Part shown: in pieces, positions 34,027-42,070 of the stretch
Numbering within the stretch: position 1 is the first letter of the stretch
Layout of the letters: the number at the start of each line of letters is the position of its first letter
Source of the DNA: Sinomonas atrocyanea
GTDB lineage: Bacteria; Actinomycetota; Actinomycetes; Actinomycetales; Micrococcaceae
Assembly (NCBI RefSeq): GCF_030811715.1
Contig: NZ_JAUSRH010000001.1
Coordinates: 62,001-126,000 of the forward strand
Direction of reading: 5' to 3'
DNA length: 64,000 nucleotides
Position numbers and translations under genes: made by a program
The notes under the pieces: model-generated
What the model was told of the DNA's origin: nothing
The model's input: only the letters and a program-made list of their open reading frames with translations
Database searches by the model: none

Positions 34027-34365
34027 TCAGCCTCGGACGTCGAGGTACACCGGAGCGTCGCGCCGCGCTGAGGGAACGGCCCGAAGCGCGCCGAGGTGGG
34101 TCGCCACGGTCGAGCGCGCCTCGGCGAGCCTGGCCGCGAGGTCCTGTTGGGCCGCCTCAAGCGCGCGGGCCCGCTCGGCGAGGCTCTCGGGCAGCGGTCC
34201 GAGGCCAGCAGGCGGGGCCCAGCGCACGACGGCGGGTGGGAGCCCCGCGGGGGCCGGCCGGCCGCCGTCGTGCTGGCCGAGCAGCCGCCCGCACGCGGCG
34301 ACACCCTCCTCGAGCGCCGCGAGCACCGACTCCCACGTTCCGGTCGCAGGGACAGCGTCACCCAA
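34027..34365 (-). CDS. Hypothetical protein downstream of fliS (possible FliT-like chaperone)
   Basis: This is a 112-residue protein without recognised domain. Two helical stretches (WESVLAALEEGVAACGRLLG and RARALEAAQQDLAARLAEA) surround a Pro-rich middle. The start TTG 34365 overlaps the fliS stop, so it is the third gene of the fliD-fliS unit, the place where FliT (FliD chaperone) occurs in other bacteria. The assignment is positional only. Confidence 0.6.
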   Translation of the reverse strand: MGDAVPATGTWESVLAALEEGVAACGRLLGQHDGGRPAPAGLPPAVVRWAPPAGLGPLPESLAERARALEAAQQDLAARLAEARSTVATHLGALRAVPSARRDAPVYLDVRG

Positions 34366-34783
34366 CGGCGTACCCCTGGGAGGCCTCGATCCCGGCGGAC
34401 TCCTGCTCCGCCACCACTCCCGCGGCGGCGTGCCAGGACTGCTGCAGCGGCTCGAGCAGGGTGATCGCCTCGCGGGTCCGCTCCGGGTCGCGGTGGATGT
34501 TGGCGTTCACGAGGGCCACGCGCACGTACTCGTAGATGGCCCGCAGGCCGTCCGCGCCGTCCCAGACGCCCGGCCGGAGGGTCGCGGTGAGCTCGCCGAT
34601 GATGTCCTGCGCGTGCAGGAGGTTGTCGCTCGCCGCCTGCCAGTCCGCGGACCCCTGGGCGAGCTCGGCGCGGCGCAGGTCCAGCAAGAGCCGGTCGTAG
34701 AGCATGGTCAGCAGCCGGGCGGGGCTCGCGGAGAGCACCGCGTCCCGGGTGTACTGCTGCCGAGCGTAGGATGCGCCTCTCAC
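34358..34783 (-). CDS. fliS: Flagellin export chaperone FliS
   Basis: This 141-residue helical chaperone keeps flagellin unfolded before export. The family pattern is clear: YARQQYTRDAVLSASPARLL, then TMLYDRLLLDL and the C-terminal YEYVRVALVNANIHRDPE. It follows fliD by 22 bp. GTG start at 34783, preceded by AAAGGGG. Confidence 0.93.
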   Translation of the reverse strand: MRGASYARQQYTRDAVLSASPARLLTMLYDRLLLDLRRAELAQGSADWQAASDNLLHAQDIIGELTATLRPGVWDGADGLRAIYEYVRVALVNANIHRDPERTREAITLLEPLQQSWHAAAGVVAEQESAGIEASQGYAVG

Positions 34784-34805
34784 GGGCGGTCCCCTTTCTT
34801 CGGGC

Positions 34806-36215
34806 TCACTTCGAGCTCTGGCTGTAGGTCGGGAGCCCGGCGATCTGGCTCGTGAGCCAGGACTGCTGGGCCTTGAGGGTGCCGAGGGCCGTGTCCATCG
34901 CGTTGTACACCGCCGTGAGGGACGCCTTGCGGTCGGCGAGGCGCAGGTCCCAGTCGCTGATCTGGGTGCCGAGGTCGCTGACGGTGCTCTGGTGCCCCTG
35001 GATGAGCGAAGTGATCGACCCTGTCACGGGATCCGAGGCGTTCTTGGCCGCCGTGGCCACGCGGCCGGCGATCTCCGAGAGGGCCGCCTGCGTCCCGGCC
35101 GGGTCCGCCGCGAGGGCCGCGGAGAACTTGGTCGAGTCGAAGGAGAAGGTGCCGTCGCGCTGGATCACGATGCCGATCTGCGAGGGCGACTGCCCGTTCG
35201 AGGTCGGCATATAGACGGCGTCGGTGATGGCCGAGCCGACCGCGCGGACGCTCGAGTCGCCCGTGAAGAGGCCGCCACTGGCCGACGAGGTGCCCGCCGA
35301 CGTGCTCGTCGTCGTGACCGCCGAGTTGCTCGCGATGGTGCCGAGCAGATCGTTGACCGAGGCCACGAGGTCGCTGGCCTGCTTCGAGACGCCTGCCGAG
35401 TCGCTCGCCACCGTGACCGCCACCGTGCTGCCCACGGCCCCCGCGGAGGCGGTGACGTTCACGCCGGGGAGCAGGTTCGTGAAGGTGTTGGTGGAGGAGG
35501 TGATGGTCTGCTGGGCGGCCGTTCCGGCGTACAGGGTCGCCTTCGCGTCTTGCGCGGTGGTGACGACGGCGGCGCCCGGCTGGGACATGAGGTCCGTCGC
35601 CGTGCCGGCGCTCACGTCGGCGGACGTGCCCTGGTAGGCGGTGAACGCGCCCGCGGCGCCCGACTGTGCGGCCGTGAGCTGGAGCCGGTAGAGTGGATTG
35701 CCGCTCGCGTCTGTTCCGGCGGCGACCTTGAGGGCCTTGGCCGGTCCACCTGAGGCGTTGATGGCCGTGACCACGTCGTCGAGGGACGTGCTCGCCGGCG
35801 TGATCTGGGTCTGCTTCCCGGTGGAGTCGACGAGGGTCAGCGCCGAGGGCGCCCCGGTCGAGTCGGTGGGCCACGAGGCCATGGCAGCGGTGACGTCGAC
35901 CTGGGTCTGCGCGAGCTGGTTGACCGTCACGCTGAAGGTCCCCGCGGTCGCCGTGGTGCCGGCCGTCGCGGTCGCCGCGGTGTTGTCCGTCGTCGCGGTG
36001 AAGAGGTTGGTCGCCCCGGGCATTGAAATCTTGGTGGCGAGGTCGCTGAGCGCGGAGGCCTTGCTGTTGAGGCCCTGCAGGGCCGTGATCATGCTCTGCT
36101 GGTCCGATTGGGCCTGCTTGAGCTGCTGCTGGGGAAGCGCCTCGACGTTCATGAGCGAGGTGATGATGGACGTGATGTCCAGGCCACTGCCCAGTCCGTT
36201 GACCGATACTCCCAT
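34806..36215 (-). CDS. fliD: Flagellar filament cap protein FliD
   Basis: This is a 469-residue filament cap. The N-terminal FliD_N domain starts GLGSGLDITSIITSLMNVEA and the C-terminal domain contains DLGTQISDWDLRLADRKASL, with Thr/Ala/Ser-rich beta domains between. The length is normal. No sigma-28-like site was seen directly upstream, so it may depend on read-through from fliC past the hairpin at 36274-36303. Confidence 0.95.
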   Translation of the reverse strand: MGVSVNGLGSGLDITSIITSLMNVEALPQQQLKQAQSDQQSMITALQGLNSKASALSDLATKISMPGATNLFTATTDNTAATATAGTTATAGTFSVTVNQLAQTQVDVTAAMASWPTDSTGAPSALTLVDSTGKQTQITPASTSLDDVVTAINASGGPAKALKVAAGTDASGNPLYRLQLTAAQSGAAGAFTAYQGTSADVSAGTATDLMSQPGAAVVTTAQDAKATLYAGTAAQQTITSSTNTFTNLLPGVNVTASAGAVGSTVAVTVASDSAGVSKQASDLVASVNDLLGTIASNSAVTTTSTSAGTSSASGGLFTGDSSVRAVGSAITDAVYMPTSNGQSPSQIGIVIQRDGTFSFDSTKFSAALAADPAGTQAALSEIAGRVATAAKNASDPVTGSITSLIQGHQSTVSDLGTQISDWDLRLADRKASLTAVYNAMDTALGTLKAQQSWLTSQIAGLPTYSQSSK

Positions 36216-36273
36216 GGGTGTGCTCCTTCGGTCCGGCCTCCGCGACGGGGCCGGCTACGGGTGGGACGCCGAG

Positions 36274-36303
36274 GGCGGCCAGGCCGTGGAGGGCCTGGCC
36301 GCC
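36274..36303 (-). terminator. Hairpin after fliC
   Basis: A perfect 12-bp inverted repeat (GGCGGCCAGGCC / GGCCTGGCCGCC) with a 6-nt loop lies 20 bp downstream of the fliC stop. It is suited to stabilising the abundant fliC transcript or giving partial termination before fliD. Confidence 0.7.
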
Positions 36304-36322
36304 GTTGGCGCTATTGCACTGA

Positions 36323-37159
36323 TCAGCCGAGGAGCTTGAGGATGCCCTGGCCGGACTGGTTGGCCTGGGCGAGCATCGCCGTGCCGGCCTGCGAGAGGAT
36401 GGAGTCCTTCGTGTAGTTGACCATTTCGGACGCCATGTCGGTGTCCGCGATGTGCGACTGCGAAGCCGCGAGGTTCTGCGCCGAGACGTTGGCGATGTTC
36501 ATCGCGTGGGACAGCCGGTTCTGGGAAGCGCCGAGGCTCGCCCGGTCGGTCGAGATCGCGGTGATCGCGGTATCGATCGCCGTGATCGTCGTCTGCGCAC
36601 TTCCGTTCGAGGTCACGTCGAACCCGGTCGCTCCCGCCGCGCCGCCGAGCGTGCCGACGGAGGTGGCCACGTCAGCCAGCGTCACCGCAATCGTGTCATT
36701 CGCGGTGCCCCCGGCGCCGACCTGGAACGACTTCGACCCACCCTTGAGGAGGTCGATGCTGTTGAAGTTCGTCCCATTGGTGATGCGGTCGAGCTCCTTG
36801 CCGAGTTCGTCCGCCTCGGCCTTGATCGCGGTGCGCGAATCAGTGTTGTTCGAGTCGTTTGCGCCCTGCACCGCGAGGTCGCGCATGCGCTGAAGGATCG
36901 AGTGCACCTCGCCCAGGGCACCGTCGGCGGTCTGGATCAGGTTGATGCCGTCCTGCGCGTTGCGGGCACCGATGCCGTAGCCGTTGACCTGTGCCTTGAG
37001 GCCCTCGGAGATCGAGAGGCCCGCGGCGTCGTCCGCGGCGGTGTTGATGCGGAGGCCGCTCGAGAGCTTGGCCATGGAGTTGGCCATGCTGATCGAGGTC
37101 TTGTTGAGGTTCTGGTAGGCCTGCATGGCCGAAAGGTTGGTGTTGACGGTCAGTGCCAT
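36323..37159 (-). CDS. fliC: Flagellin
   Basis: This 278-residue flagellin consists mainly of the conserved D0/D1 parts with a short variable centre. The N-terminal region has LSSGLRINTAADDAAGLSIS and QDGINLIQTADGALGEV; the C-terminal region has IADTDMASEMVNYTKDSILS and QAGTAMLAQANQSGQGILKL. ATG 37159 is preceded by GGAGGAA. The leader has a sigma-28 promoter and CsrA-type elements. It is the only flagellin gene in the window. Ser/Thr-rich central residues could be glycosylation sites. Confidence 0.96.
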   Translation of the reverse strand: MALTVNTNLSAMQAYQNLNKTSISMANSMAKLSSGLRINTAADDAAGLSISEGLKAQVNGYGIGARNAQDGINLIQTADGALGEVHSILQRMRDLAVQGANDSNNTDSRTAIKAEADELGKELDRITNGTNFNSIDLLKGGSKSFQVGAGGTANDTIAVTLADVATSVGTLGGAAGATGFDVTSNGSAQTTITAIDTAITAISTDRASLGASQNRLSHAMNIANVSAQNLAASQSHIADTDMASEMVNYTKDSILSQAGTAMLAQANQSGQGILKLLG

Positions 37160-37214
37160 CGTGGGTTCCTCCGTGAGTGGGTAGGGGTACTGCTCCGGGC
37201 CCGTCCGTGGGCCC
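37160..37214 (-). promoter_or_regulatory. fliC leader with GGA-loop hairpin and GGA-containing Shine-Dalgarno (predicted CsrA sites)
   Basis: The minus-strand leader folds GGGCCC-ACGGAC-GGGCCC (37214-37197), a 6-bp stem presenting ACGGAC in a hexaloop. A second element, CACGGAGGAACC, contains the ribosome-binding site just before the ATG. This two-site layout, one upstream hairpin and one over the Shine-Dalgarno, is like the Bacillus hag leader bound by CsrA. Confidence 0.65.
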
Positions 37215-37224
37215 TCCACCGCAC

Positions 37225-37251
37225 CTATCGGCGGCCGCGAGGAACGCGTTA
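37225..37251 (-). promoter_or_regulatory. Sigma-28-type promoter of fliC
   Basis: On the minus strand, TAACGCGT (37251-37244), 11 bp, GCCGATAG (37232-37225). Transcription should begin near 37218, giving a leader of about 59 nt. Confidence 0.82.
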
Positions 37252-37277
37252 GCTGCACGCCGAAAAATGTGCCCGCC

Positions 37278-37304
37278 TAATTTTTCGCCCCGCCCTGCCG
37301 ACAG
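37278..37304 (+). promoter_or_regulatory. Sigma-28-type promoter of flgN-flgK-flgL-fliW
   Basis: On the plus strand, TAATTTTT (37278-37285), 11 bp, GCCGACAG (37297-37304). It is back to back with the fliC promoter, about 75 bp upstream of the flgN start. Confidence 0.72.
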
Positions 37305-37378
37305 TCCTCTGTACACGGCGCGCGTGCACGCCACGCACCCGGCACTGTTTGCCTCATGGATGAGGAGTTGGCCAAGGA

Positions 37379-37864
37379 ATGGCGATCCACGACCTGTCGG
37401 CCCAGCTCTGGCATGAGCGCGAGCTGCTGGACCTGCTGACGTTCAAGCTCGAGGAAGAGCAGCTGCTGCTGACCGCGGGGAAGACGCGGTGGCTCTCGCA
37501 CGCGACCCGCGAGGTCGAGCACGTCCTCGAGCGCCTCCAGGCGGCGGGGCTCGAGCGGGCGGTGACGGCCGCCGCCGTCGCCCGGGAATGGGGTCTGGAC
37601 GAGGAGGCGACGCTCCGCGACCTCGCCGCAGGCGCTCCCGACGCCGCGTGGGCGGACATCCTCTCGGCCCATCTCAAGGCGATGACGGACCAGGCCGCCC
37701 TCATCCGGCAGCTGCGCGATGCGAACGCCCAGTTCCTCCGCGCCGCCGCCCGGTCCACGCAGGAGACCCTCGCGGAGACCGAGGCCTCCGTCACCACCCT
37801 CTACGACGCGCGCGGGCGCTCGGCTGCCCAGGGCAGCGCGCGCCTGTTCGACCAGAACCTCTGA
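37379..37864 (+). CDS. flgN: FlgN-like export chaperone for FlgK/FlgL
   Basis: This is a 161-residue helical protein. The FlgN pattern (LSAQLWHERELLDLLTFKLE, then EEQLLLTAGKTRWL) is visible at the N-terminus, followed by a long coiled helix (ANAQFLRAAARSTQETLAET). It is first in the operon before flgK, exactly where FlgN is expected. ATG 37379 has GAGGAG at a long distance (about 12 nt). Confidence 0.85.
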   Translation: MAIHDLSAQLWHERELLDLLTFKLEEEQLLLTAGKTRWLSHATREVEHVLERLQAAGLERAVTAAAVAREWGLDEEATLRDLAAGAPDAAWADILSAHLKAMTDQAALIRQLRDANAQFLRAAARSTQETLAETEASVTTLYDARGRSAAQGSARLFDQNL

Positions 37865-37877
37865 GCGAAGGAACCCC

Positions 37878-39299
37878 GTGAGCACCTTCGGCGCCCTCAA
37901 CACCGCCTACCGCGGCCTCTCCGCCGCGCAGCAGGCCATGGACCTCGCCGGCCACAACATCTCCAACGCCGGCACCGACGGCTACACGCGCCAGCGCATC
38001 GAGCAGTCCTCCGTGGCGGCGCCGGCGGCGATGGGCCTCGCCGCGACCGGCCCTCAGGTGGGCCAGGGCGTCTCGGTGGACCGGATCGCCCGCCTCGGCA
38101 ACGCTCTGCTGGACGCGTCGGCCCGCACCACCGCGGCCACGGCCGGCTACACGGCGCAGCGCTCGTCCGCCTACCAGCAGATCGAGGCGACCCTGAAGGA
38201 GCCCGGCACCGACGGGCTCTCCGCCCGGCTCCAGTCCTTCTGGTCCGCGTGGCAGGACGTGGCCAACCAGCCCGGCGAGGCCGCCCCGGCGAGCGCCCTG
38301 ATCCAGGCCGGGAACCAGCTCGCCTCCACGCTCTCCGCCGGCTACGGCGCCCTCGACGCCCAGTGGTCCGCCACCCGCGCCGACGCCCAGTCCATGGTCG
38401 CCTCGCTCAACGACGCCGCGTCCCAGGTCGCGGCCCTGAACAAGAGCATCCGCTCCACGCTCGGCGCGGGCGGTTCGGCCAACGAGCTCATCGACGCCCG
38501 CGCCAAGCTCACCGAGTCCATCGCCTCCCTCGCCGGCGGCACGGTGCGCGAGGAGGCCGACGGTACCGCCACGGTGTACCTCGGCGGGAACGCGTTGGTC
38601 AGCGGCGACTCCGCCCGCTCGGTCCAGCTCGCCGGTGCGGCCACCATGGCGGACACCGCCTCGGGCGCCCTCACCCTCGTGTGGGCGGACCGCCCGGCTC
38701 AGGGGGTGGGGCTCGATGGCGGTTCAATCGCCGGGGCCCTCTCCGTCCTCGCCCCCGCGAACGGCGGCAACGGCGGCGCGATCGCCGAGGCCGCCGCCCA
38801 GTACAACGCGGCCGCCGCAGCGCTGGCTGCCTCCGTCAACGCAGTCCACAGCGCCGGGCAGACCACCACCGGGACCCCGGGCGGACCCTTCTTCGCCTTC
38901 TCGGCCTCGCTCCCCGCCGCCCAGGGCCTCACCGTGGCCGTCACCGGCGCGGACCAGATCGCCTCCGGCGCGCCGGGCGCGGGCGCCCTCGACGGCTCGA
39001 CCGCGGACGCGATCGCCCAGCTCGGCGTCGCCCCGGGATCGCCGGACGCCAGCTGGGCCGCGTTCGTCACGGCCACCGGCTCCGCCTCCCGCGCCGCCCA
39101 GCAGCAGGGCGACCTCGCGGACACCGCGGCCGCGAACGCCAAGCAGGCCCAGGCCTCCGGCGCGTCGGTGAGCCTCGACGAGGAGAACGTGAACCTGCTT
39201 GCGGCCCAGCACGCCTACCAATCCGCGGCCCGGGTCCTCACGGCCGTCGACCAGGCGCTCGACACCCTCATCAACCACACCGGAACGGTAGGACTGTAG
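37878..39299 (+). CDS. flgK: Flagellar hook-associated protein 1 FlgK
   Basis: This is a 473-residue hook-filament junction protein. The N-terminus has GALNTAYRGLSAAQQAMDLA followed by GHNISNAGTDGYTRQRIEQ, and the C-terminus ends NVNLLAAQHAYQSAARVLTA. GTG 37878 follows AAGGA, 13 bp after flgN. The Ala-rich central part is typical of high-GC actinobacteria. Confidence 0.95.
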   Translation: MSTFGALNTAYRGLSAAQQAMDLAGHNISNAGTDGYTRQRIEQSSVAAPAAMGLAATGPQVGQGVSVDRIARLGNALLDASARTTAATAGYTAQRSSAYQQIEATLKEPGTDGLSARLQSFWSAWQDVANQPGEAAPASALIQAGNQLASTLSAGYGALDAQWSATRADAQSMVASLNDAASQVAALNKSIRSTLGAGGSANELIDARAKLTESIASLAGGTVREEADGTATVYLGGNALVSGDSARSVQLAGAATMADTASGALTLVWADRPAQGVGLDGGSIAGALSVLAPANGGNGGAIAEAAAQYNAAAAALAASVNAVHSAGQTTTGTPGGPFFAFSASLPAAQGLTVAVTGADQIASGAPGAGALDGSTADAIAQLGVAPGSPDASWAAFVTATGSASRAAQQQGDLADTAAANAKQAQASGASVSLDEENVNLLAAQHAYQSAARVLTAVDQALDTLINHTGTVGL

Positions 39300-39301
39300 C
39301 C

Positions 39302-40186
39302 ATGCTCCGCGTGACCGACCAGACCATGACCCTCGCGGCCCAGCGCGCCCTCGGCGCCCGGCAGGCGAGGCTCGCCGCGGCCCAGGCCACCGCGACCTCC
39401 GGCGCCCGGATCACCCGGCCCTCCGACGATCCCGTGGGCACGGGGGATGCGATGCGCGTGCGGGCCCAGATCGCCGCGGGGGCGCAGTACAAGCGGAACA
39501 TCGACGACGGCACCGCCTGGCTCGGCACCCTGGACTCGGCCCTCGGCTCCGCGACGGACCTGCTCCGGCAGGTCCGGGACGCCACGATCCAGGGCGGCAA
39601 CGGCTCGCTCAACCAGGACGGCCGCGCCGCCCTCGCGACCCAGATAGACTCCCTCCGGCAGGACCTGCTGGCCACCGCCAACACGCAGTACATGGGCCGC
39701 AGCGTCTTCGCCGGGACCTCGGACGCCGCGAGCGCGTTCACGGACGGGACCCCGCCCACCTTCAACGGCACCCAGGGAGGCACCGTGCAGCGCCGGATCG
39801 GACCCGACCAGACCGTCCGGGTGGACGTCGACGGCGCGGCCGCCTTCGGAACGGGGCCCGGCTCCGTCTTCGCGGTCCTGGACCGCATCGCCGCCGATCT
39901 CCGCTCGGGTGCGGACCCGACGTCGCGCCTCACCGCGCTCGACGACGGCATGAAGGCCGTGGCCGCCGCGCGCTCCGACGTGGGCGGGCGGCTCTCCCAG
40001 CTCGCCCGCGCCGGCCAGGCCACCGCGGATGCCGCCACCTCGCTCGAGGCGCGCCGCAGCGGCATCGAGGACATGGACCTCGGCAAGGCCGTGCTGGACC
40101 TCCAGCTGCAGCAGACCGCCTACCAGGCTGCACTCGCCGTCACCGCGAAGGTGCTCCAGCCGAGCCTGACGGACTTCCTCCGGTGA
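39302..40186 (+). CDS. flgL: Flagellar hook-associated protein 3 FlgL
   Basis: This is a 294-residue junction protein related to flagellin. It has MLRVTDQTMTLAAQRALGAR at the start, then SGARITRPSDDPVGTGDAMR, and a C-terminal flagellin-like helix (IEDMDLGKAVLDLQLQQTAY). It starts 2 bp after flgK and overlaps fliW by GTGA. Confidence 0.94.
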   Translation: MLRVTDQTMTLAAQRALGARQARLAAAQATATSGARITRPSDDPVGTGDAMRVRAQIAAGAQYKRNIDDGTAWLGTLDSALGSATDLLRQVRDATIQGGNGSLNQDGRAALATQIDSLRQDLLATANTQYMGRSVFAGTSDAASAFTDGTPPTFNGTQGGTVQRRIGPDQTVRVDVDGAAAFGTGPGSVFAVLDRIAADLRSGADPTSRLTALDDGMKAVAAARSDVGGRLSQLARAGQATADAATSLEARRSGIEDMDLGKAVLDLQLQQTAYQAALAVTAKVLQPSLTDFLR

Positions 40187-40548
40187 GCGCCCTCGCCTTC
40201 GCGGAGCCCCTCCCCGGCCTCGCCCCCCACACGGACTACCTGCTCGAGGCGGTCGACGGCGCCCCCGGGCTCTTCAGCCTCTGCCCCCCAGGGGATCCGG
40301 CGATCAGGCTCTTCGTCCTCGACGCGGCAGTGTACGTCCCGGGCTACTCCCCCGATGTCGCGGCGCCGGCTGCCCGGATCGGGCTCGGGGCGCAGGACCG
40401 GCCGCGCATCCTCGTCGTGGCGACCCCCGCGGGCGGGGCGACGACCGTGAACCTCGCGGCCCCGGTGCTGGTCAACGACGCCGACGGGCGGGCGGTGCAG
40501 GCCGTGCTCGACGGGTGGCCCGTGCGGGCCGGGCTCGGCGCCCAATAA
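40183..40548 (+). CDS. fliW: Flagellar assembly factor FliW
   Basis: This 121-residue protein antagonises CsrA; free flagellin releases FliW, which then relieves CsrA repression of flagellin translation. FliW features are PGLFSLCPPGDPAIRLFVLD, RILVVATPAG and TTVNLAAPVLVNDADGRAVQ. It is translationally coupled to flgL. The partner csrA lies 29 kb away in the same locus. Confidence 0.92.
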   Translation: MSALAFAEPLPGLAPHTDYLLEAVDGAPGLFSLCPPGDPAIRLFVLDAAVYVPGYSPDVAAPAARIGLGAQDRPRILVVATPAGGATTVNLAAPVLVNDADGRAVQAVLDGWPVRAGLGAQ

Positions 40549-40550
40549 GC

Positions 40551-40595
40551 GTCGGGCACAGCAGGGTCGGGCACAGCAGGGTCGGGCACAGCAGG
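40551..40595. repeat. Three perfect 15-bp tandem repeats after fliW
   Basis: GTCGGGCACAGCAGG is repeated three times without spacer, directly after the fliW stop. It does not code for an obvious peptide and is too short for a CRISPR array. Confidence 0.9.
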
Positions 40596-40618
40596 GCGGC
40601 CCTTCCGTGGGGTTGCGG

Positions 40619-41464
40619 CTAGTCCTGGTTGCCGCGGCCAGCGTGGCCGTTGCCCTTGCCCTGGTTCCTGCCGTTGCCCTGACCGTTGCCCTTGGCTGGG
40701 CCGTTTCCATTCCCCTGGCCCACGGAGACCGAGATTCCGTAGGGGTCCGTCAGACCGAGGATCCGGTCGAGGGTGCTCACGAGCTGTCCGGCAGCGGCCG
40801 CGTTGCCGTTGCCCTGCCCCCTGGCGCCATTCCCGTTCCCAGAGCCGCGGCCGTTTCCGTTGGCCTGGCCGCTTCCGTTGGCCCGGCCGTCACCCTTGCC
40901 CTGGCCGTTTCCGTTGCCCTGGCCGCTCGCGTCCGATGCCGCCCCGCCCTGGCCGCGGCCGTTCGGCCCGCCGTTGCCCTGGCCGTTCCCGTTCGGGCCG
41001 TTGGCGCCCGCGCCGGCGCTGCCCTGGCCCTTGCCCGCGGCGCCCGGCTGGCCGCCCGTGGAGTCCCGATCGTGGCCCGGCGCGCTGTCCTGTCCCCCGC
41101 CGCCGCTGCTGTCGGGGCTCCCGTCGTCACCGCCCTGGGCGGCCGCAGGGCCGCCGTCGGCCGGTGACGTCGCGGCAGGGGTGAGCACGACGGAGGGGTC
41201 ACCGCAGAGGGCATGGATGCAGGGGTCGGGGGGCGGCATTGCGACGGGACCGGAGCCGCCGGCAGCCGCGCCCTCTGAAGGCGCCAAGGAGGCGGGCACG
41301 GCACGGAGCGCGGCGGCCGATGCGCTGGCCCGCGCCGACTGGACAGTGGCACCGTACTGCTGGAGCGGGCCGTTCATGGCCGCCTGCAGGGTGCTGACGC
41401 CGCAGAATGTCAGAACAGCTGTCCCGCCGACCACGGCCGGCAGCTGCCACACCAACTTCTTCAT
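40619..41464 (-). CDS. Secreted Gly/Asn-rich low-complexity protein
   Basis: This 281-residue protein is not recognised. A signal peptide or anchor covers about residues 5-30 (LPAVVGGTAVLTFCGVST). Two cysteines in DPCIHALCGDP may form a disulfide. The C-terminal half is made of degenerate GNGQGNG/GNGRG hexapeptide-like repeats interrupted by one ordered block (QLVSTLDRILGLTDPYGISV). Such repeats suggest an extracellular, flexible or adhesive matrix protein. The gene converges on fliW and is divergent from the ImmA/IrrE cassette. Confidence 0.75.
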   Translation of the reverse strand: MKKLVWQLPAVVGGTAVLTFCGVSTLQAAMNGPLQQYGATVQSARASASAAALRAVPASLAPSEGAAAGGSGPVAMPPPDPCIHALCGDPSVVLTPAATSPADGGPAAAQGGDDGSPDSSGGGGQDSAPGHDRDSTGGQPGAAGKGQGSAGAGANGPNGNGQGNGGPNGRGQGGAASDASGQGNGNGQGKGDGRANGSGQANGNGRGSGNGNGARGQGNGNAAAAGQLVSTLDRILGLTDPYGISVSVGQGNGNGPAKGNGQGNGRNQGKGNGHAGRGNQD

Positions 41465-41584
41465 TTTTCAGCCTTGATGTCGCGCGGCCGTTCATCCGGC
41501 CCTCACGCAGACCTTACACTGTGTCCAGTGGTGCTGGTGCCACTGGTGCTGGCGGGACCACGGGGGACTAAGGGGGGTTGTGTC

Positions 41585-42070
41585 ATGGACACAGACGTTC
41601 TCCGGCGGCAGGCGGCCGCCGCGTTCGAGGCGCTCGGCGCGCCTGATCATCTTACGCTCGACTCGCTCGCGGAGCGGATCGAACAGCATCGTGGCCGGAA
41701 GATCGTGGTCCGCGCGGTCGACCATCTCGGTGCCGACAAGGTCTCCGGCCTGTGGCTCTCGCTGCCCGCAGCCGAGCTGGTGCTCCATGCCAAGACCGGC
41801 TCGGAGCTGCACCGCGAGCAGATCATCCTCCACGAGCTGGCCCACATGGTGCTCCAGCACGACCTCCTCGTGGGCGAAGACCGCCACGTCTCCTCCCTCC
41901 TGCCGGACCTGGACCGCAGCATGGTGTCGCGGGTCCTGGCGCGCTGCCGGCGGCAGTCCGAGCCGGAGATCGTCGCGGAGTCCCTCGCCGACCTCTTTGC
42001 CGGCGCCATCGCCCGCGGCCGGCGGGCCCGCCGGGACGAACCCCTCAACTTCCGGGGCGTGTTCGGGTGA
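41585..42070 (+). CDS. ImmA/IrrE-family metalloprotease-like protein
   Basis: This 161-residue cytoplasmic protein carries the zinc-protease motif HELAHMVLQHD near residue 85 and a later Glu-rich helix (EPEIVAESLADLFAGAI) that can supply the third ligand. ImmA/IrrE proteases typically cut an XRE-type repressor. ATG 41585 has AAGGGGGG upstream. It is the first of three overlapping genes (protease, membrane protein, XRE regulator), so the substrate is probably the regulator encoded two genes downstream. Confidence 0.88.
   Translation: MDTDVLRRQAAAAFEALGAPDHLTLDSLAERIEQHRGRKIVVRAVDHLGADKVSGLWLSLPAAELVLHAKTGSELHREQIILHELAHMVLQHDLLVGEDRHVSSLLPDLDRSMVSRVLARCRRQSEPEIVAESLADLFAGAIARGRRARRDEPLNFRGVFG

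Noticed and set aside
40551-40595. Possible CRISPR-like array
   Set aside because: The three 15-bp units are directly adjacent without spacers and no cas gene is nearby; it is a plain tandem repeat.
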